Below the pieces are notes generated by a model, which saw only the letters and a program-made list of their open reading frames with translations, had not been told where the DNA came from and searched no databases. The translations under genes were made by a program, and so were the position numbers. DNA of 64,000 nt from Apiospora phragmitis (lineage: Eukaryota > Ascomycota > Sordariomycetes > Amphisphaeriales > Apiosporaceae). Location: assembly GCA_038363925.1 (NCBI GenBank), contig JAQQWL010000002.1:3968001-4032000 (forward strand). The letters are read 5' to 3'. Shown here piece after piece: positions 60,301-64,000 of this stretch. Each line of letters starts with the position of its first letter. Within the stretch, counting starts at the first letter, position 1.

Positions 60301-62515
60301 GTACTGAATTCGGCTGCTGGCGAGTTGGTTCCTCGTCCGTATTCAACCCAACTGAGATAGAGTATGCTGAAAACCAGTATTCAGCTCGTGGCATGAGGCA
60401 CGGAAGCCTCGAAGCATGACATGGTACAACATGTATGTATGCCACCCTAATAGCAGCAAATTCGAACAAGTTGTCGACAAAATGACCCCCAGTGAGTTCA
60501 ATCTACTAGACGAACATGGGCACGAATTATTATAGGCAGCCTCGTAGCGATAGATTCATGAAAACCTACATTTGTGCCAGTTGAGAACAGTTCCAAGTCA
60601 CGAGCCTTTGGTGTATTGGAATGACCATAAGGCATGGGTGCTCAGATACTAGCTAAGAAGCAATGAATCAAATCTCCAGATATTGGTACAAATTCCATAT
60701 TTCATTAGCCTTATTTCGACCTGGAAGTTGGAACTGCCACTACAATGGTCATGCGCTTTGTGGCGAGTCATACCAAACACCATGTTCGGATGAGATTTGA
60801 CATGTTGCAAGTGAACCAATGAAAAACTGTCTGCTGCGGTCAGACGTCATTCATCGATCTTCTTGTACGTATGGCTACTTACCTTAAGTAGTGGGTTTTG
60901 CTTCCTGAAGGATAACAAAAATAAATGGTCTTGTGCATCTCCTGCTTCTTAGCCAATACACCACAGCGGCCAACCTGGAGGAAGCTTGCTCACAGGGCGG
61001 CCGATTTACTGAGTACCTAGTTATCTCGACGTTTTGTCTTACACCTTGTGGCCCACGCATCTGCTTGGAGATGAGTTGAGGATTGTACCGGGTAAACATA
61101 ACCCAAAAGCGCCGCTGTTACTCACCAGAATCAGAGAAGGGGGGTCGGTGGAAGACAAGGACTTACAGTATTTGGCATGACTATTATTGGATAGTAGTTA
61201 ACCCGGTTCTGGGAGGATTTCCCGTCGCTGTTGTCTCTGTCCTCTGAGGCTAGATAGCATGCTCGGGCGCATCCATTATCATCCTGGGAGCACCGAATTG
61301 ATTCTATATCCCAAATACCGTGTACATATGCTAAGCATATACCTGTACACCTCTCACGACTCCTATCAAGTCGGACCCGAGCATATAGCTGACCTTTATT
61401 GCCTTGAAAACTGCCTGGAGTGGAGGTCGTAAAATAAGATGTTTTAGAGGCCGGACTTTTTTTGCGATGAGCCATGCGTTGACAGTGCCCGTCGCCACAA
61501 TGCGTTAAGACAGAGAGCTACCAAATATATGAGGGATGTTCGCGTCTTCGCAAATCCTGTTACAAGTGGATACTTATCTACTCTGTTTCGTGATCTGTTG
61601 CTGAAAACCGACCCTGGTTCTAAATTCCTGTGCTAATACTTCTAGACGTTCATTTCTCCTTGCCAGACTGGGTACGTCCGTCGAACTTGACGTCGCTGGC
61701 ATATCCCACTCCGTGCTGTGGCTGGCATTGGCCAAATTATATGAAAATAGTCTCCGAGTTCTCTGTACGTGTTGTCTGGGCTTTATTGAACCCTACCATC
61801 CACTCTCTCCAGTCTTATGGGGGGATTTCTGATGATCGTCCTTTGGCACCAAGAAAGCCCAGGAAACATGATTGTCACTGGCGGAAGCAGCCTCTACCCC
61901 ACCTCGCACATCTGTATATATGTTGGGAGTCTATTCCAGATTTCAATGGATGACAGACATCAGTCCAAGCTAAGGCTCGTTCACGGTCCGCCACTGGACA
62001 GTGGCTTTAAAGACTGCCATCAACGTCAAGTTCCGTGCTCGAACGAAAAGGAACTCCTGGACCGCAGATAAATAGATACTTGACAAGTCACCCGGTTATA
62101 TACACATGATGAGGAGTAGCTACAACTTGGCAGTTGTACTTAGCAGAGGTGTGGTCACCAATCCACGTTGCCACAAGCCGATATCCCAACTCCGTAATCA
62201 CCTGTCCATCATCCGAGGGGCTGACCATGTATGTATACGATGATCTGGCGTAATCTGCCAACTTGCGAAGTCCACATATATAAAGCGCCACAAAAGGGCT
62301 TTGCTTGTGAGGTATTCAACGAAAGGCTGGATTATATTCCGTTGGCATTAGGCCCTGTCTACTATCTTCTGACGGGCAAGCTGTCTATAGATCCAATCAG
62401 ACACACTGGCAGACCCGTGGCCCGTATAGTGTATCTACCACTCTATTCCCTGCGTATTGGCGCGAGGCATCATCCGCGCCTTCGTAATCATCGTGACGAG
62501 CCAGAGTAAAGGGTA
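57302..62515. other. 5.2 kb gene-poor region upstream of NRC-2
   Basis: The largest gene-free stretch. Near 57478-57525 there are short direct repeats (caggtcagg, ttcagttcag). The repeat at 59294-59350 is listed separately. Many scattered ORFs of 60-125 codons occur on both strands, none with a domain, and I see no splice pattern linking them. It may be regulatory DNA, a non-coding transcript or decayed sequence. Confidence 0.45.
59294..59350. repeat. short tandem repeat, unit about 15-18 nt
   Basis: The word ctgtcagagc followed by a/g occurs three times (59295, 59309 and 59328), with the second and third preceded by agc, and a decayed fourth copy. Non-coding context. Confidence 0.75.
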
Positions 62516-63674
62516 TTACATATCGGCGTCCAGTGGCTGAAGAAAGAACTCCGACTCGTCGGGCGCATTTTCTATGGCTTGCCGCTGAATTGCCCGCAGT
62601 CTACGCTTGCGCTCTAGCGTGCCTTGGGCATCTTCAAACTGCTGGTCTTTGATCGAGGGTGTGACCTGGTTTCCGTCCTGATCAAACAGATACCGCGGCA
62701 GCTTGTTTGGATCCTTCTTGATAGTCCAATCCCCTTGTTCTGCGGACCGTCCCCCATGTGCCACACATACGGCTCCAGGTGCTCCTTCTCCACATGGGCG
62801 CGGAGGGCGTCCTCATTCACAAACTCTTCGGGCTGGTGGTGACCGGCCTCGTCCGTAGTAACCTCTTCGCCCGACACTGTCTCCGCCAGCTTGTGGCCAC
62901 ACTTCCCCCAGCGGCATACCAGCGGCCCCGTGTTACAATGTATGAAAAGCACGTGTTTCCGCAACGTGTCCATGTTCTGAAGCTCGGCCGGACACTGTGT
63001 AAGCTGCCCCTTCAGGTTTTCCTCGTGCCACTCGCAGCCGAAAGGCATGTACTTTGGGTCTGACCGTAGATACCACTCTCTGATTGTCAAGTCTGGCGGC
63101 TTAGGCGGGCGTCCTCTCCTCCTGGGTTCCTGGCTTGGGGCTTTGGATGATGATTTCGGTTTCCTTATTGGCCTATTGGCTGGGGTTGGACCTCCTGAGT
63201 TATGAGTGCTGTAAGGAGTGCCTGGTTTCCATCCCTTCGGGCGACCTCTTTTACGCGGCTGTTGCGGTACGACTTCTACCTCTCCGTTCATCTTGAGATT
63301 GGCTGCTTCAGCAGCCGGACTTCCTTCGGCTTTCCTCGGTTGCAGCCTTGTAGGCAACACTGTCTCTAGCGACAACTCATCCTTATATCGAGCAGCTGGG
63401 CCCGAGAAGAGGTTTTGATTTTGCCTGATGGTGTAGGCGATGATTTGATAACCACGGATAAGCGCGATCTTGTGGGCGATGGGTTGAAAAAGTGATTTGC
63501 ACTTTGCTGTGAGTTTGGAAGCAACGATGGAGTGATGTCCGAGACGACGGGCACAACTGAATTTTCTCGGCGATTGTCTTCTCCAGGGTAACCATTCTCA
63601 TTGTTATGCCCATTTACACCTAATCCGCCTTCTACTAAGTCCTCATCCGGTTGAAGATCCTCTTGGAGAGGCAT
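62516..63674 (-). CDS. AT-hook / C2H2-like DNA-binding protein
   Basis: Probable nuclear DNA-binding protein. ATG 63674 opens MPLQEDLQPDEDLVEGG. Two AT-hooks are plain: QPRKRGRPKGWKPG and EPRRRGRPPKPPD. A Cys/His region follows (FGCEWHEENLKGQLTQCPAE, LRKHVLFIHCNTGPLVCRW, GKCGHK, then ALRAHVEKEHLEPYVWHM), which looks like degenerate C2H2 fingers. The C-terminal part reads DWTIKKDPNKLPRYLFDQDG and a basic helix ERKRRLRAIQRQAIENAPDE, ending LDADM. Two frame breaks, near 63420 (AAAA run) and 62735 (run of C), are likely sequence errors. It lies beside the AT-rich edge of the window, and could have a further 5' exon there. Confidence 0.75.
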
Positions 63675-63729
63675 GATGCTGAGCTTTGCCAATGATTAGA
63701 AGAGAATAGTTTTAGTCTCAACTCGCTGA

Positions 63730-64000
63730 ATGAGAGTGAGTGACATGAGATTAGGAGCTGTTTAAAAAGGGTTAAATATGTAAATAAAGAAGTTAATAAT
63801 ACTAATTAAGCACTTAGTGGTTGTTTTAGATCATCTTAAGATGAGATATATAGAGGGTAAGTAGAAATGGTGTGGTGTGAGCGCATGACGCGCCGCGCTC
63901 CTATAAGTATTAAAGGTATAAAGCATGTAATATAACTTATGTATTCTCTAATTATAAAGTATTTATGTTTTAATTAAATTAAATTTATATTATAAATATT
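63730..64000. other. AT-rich, TpA-rich edge (possible RIP isochore)
   Basis: Base composition shifts abruptly just upstream of the AT-hook gene: the last 270 nt are dominated by TA, TTAA and ATAT words (taattaaattaaatttatat), with little CpA/TpG, apart from one GC-rich island (gcgcatgacgcgccgcgctc at about 63880-63900). This is the signature of RIP-mutated repeats in Pezizomycotina. No ORF is present. Confidence 0.6.

Overview
This 64 kb window is nuclear DNA from a filamentous ascomycete (Pezizomycotina, probably Sordariomycetes). The basis is: short spliceosomal introns of about 50-160 nt with GTAAG/GTATG donors and CTAAC/CTGAC branch points, about 2-3 kb per gene, fungal-specific families (NRC-2 kinase, GrpE Mge1, Rgp1, Rrg9, fungal F-box and CorA-like proteins, CAP10-type GT90), and an AT/TpA-rich stretch at the right edge that resembles the start of a RIP-mutated isochore. 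Nothing looks bacterial or viral. I saw no rRNA, tRNA, CRISPR array or intact transposon.

Layout. 0-10 kb: mitochondrial ribosomal protein uS5m (-), a one-TM microprotein (+), an unrecognised gene (-), RFC1, the large subunit of the clamp loader (-), and uL16m (+), which is divergent from RFC1. 10-21 kb: an unrecognised five-exon coiled-coil gene (+), Rgp1 (-) and a large MABP1/WDR62-like WD40 protein (-). 23-29 kb: Rrg9 (-), an ER-type mpaB-like oxygenase (+) and calcipressin (-). 32-40 kb: mitochondrial PheRS (-), the dicarboxylate carrier DIC1 (+), RNA polymerase II subunit RPB3 (-) and Mge1 (+). 40-53 kb: a CorA-like membrane protein (-), a GT90 glycosyltransferase (+), an F-box protein (-) and a 12-exon saccharopine reductase LYS9 (-). 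55-64 kb: the NRC-2 AGC kinase (-), a 5.2 kb gene-poor stretch, and an AT-hook/C2H2 protein (-) next to the AT-rich edge.

Themes. Six of the 20 or so genes (uS5m, uL16m, Rrg9, mtPheRS, DIC1, Mge1) serve mitochondrial translation, import or transport. No biosynthetic cluster or defence system is evident.

Caution. Many conserved genes, including essential ones (RFC1 in its P-loop, uS5m five times), carry single-base frame breaks, often at short homopolymers. Others (LYS9, RPB3, DIC1, Mge1, calcipressin) are perfectly intact. I read most breaks as sequence errors rather than pseudogenes. Products of the broken genes are described from the pieces that can be read in each frame; their lengths are approximate.
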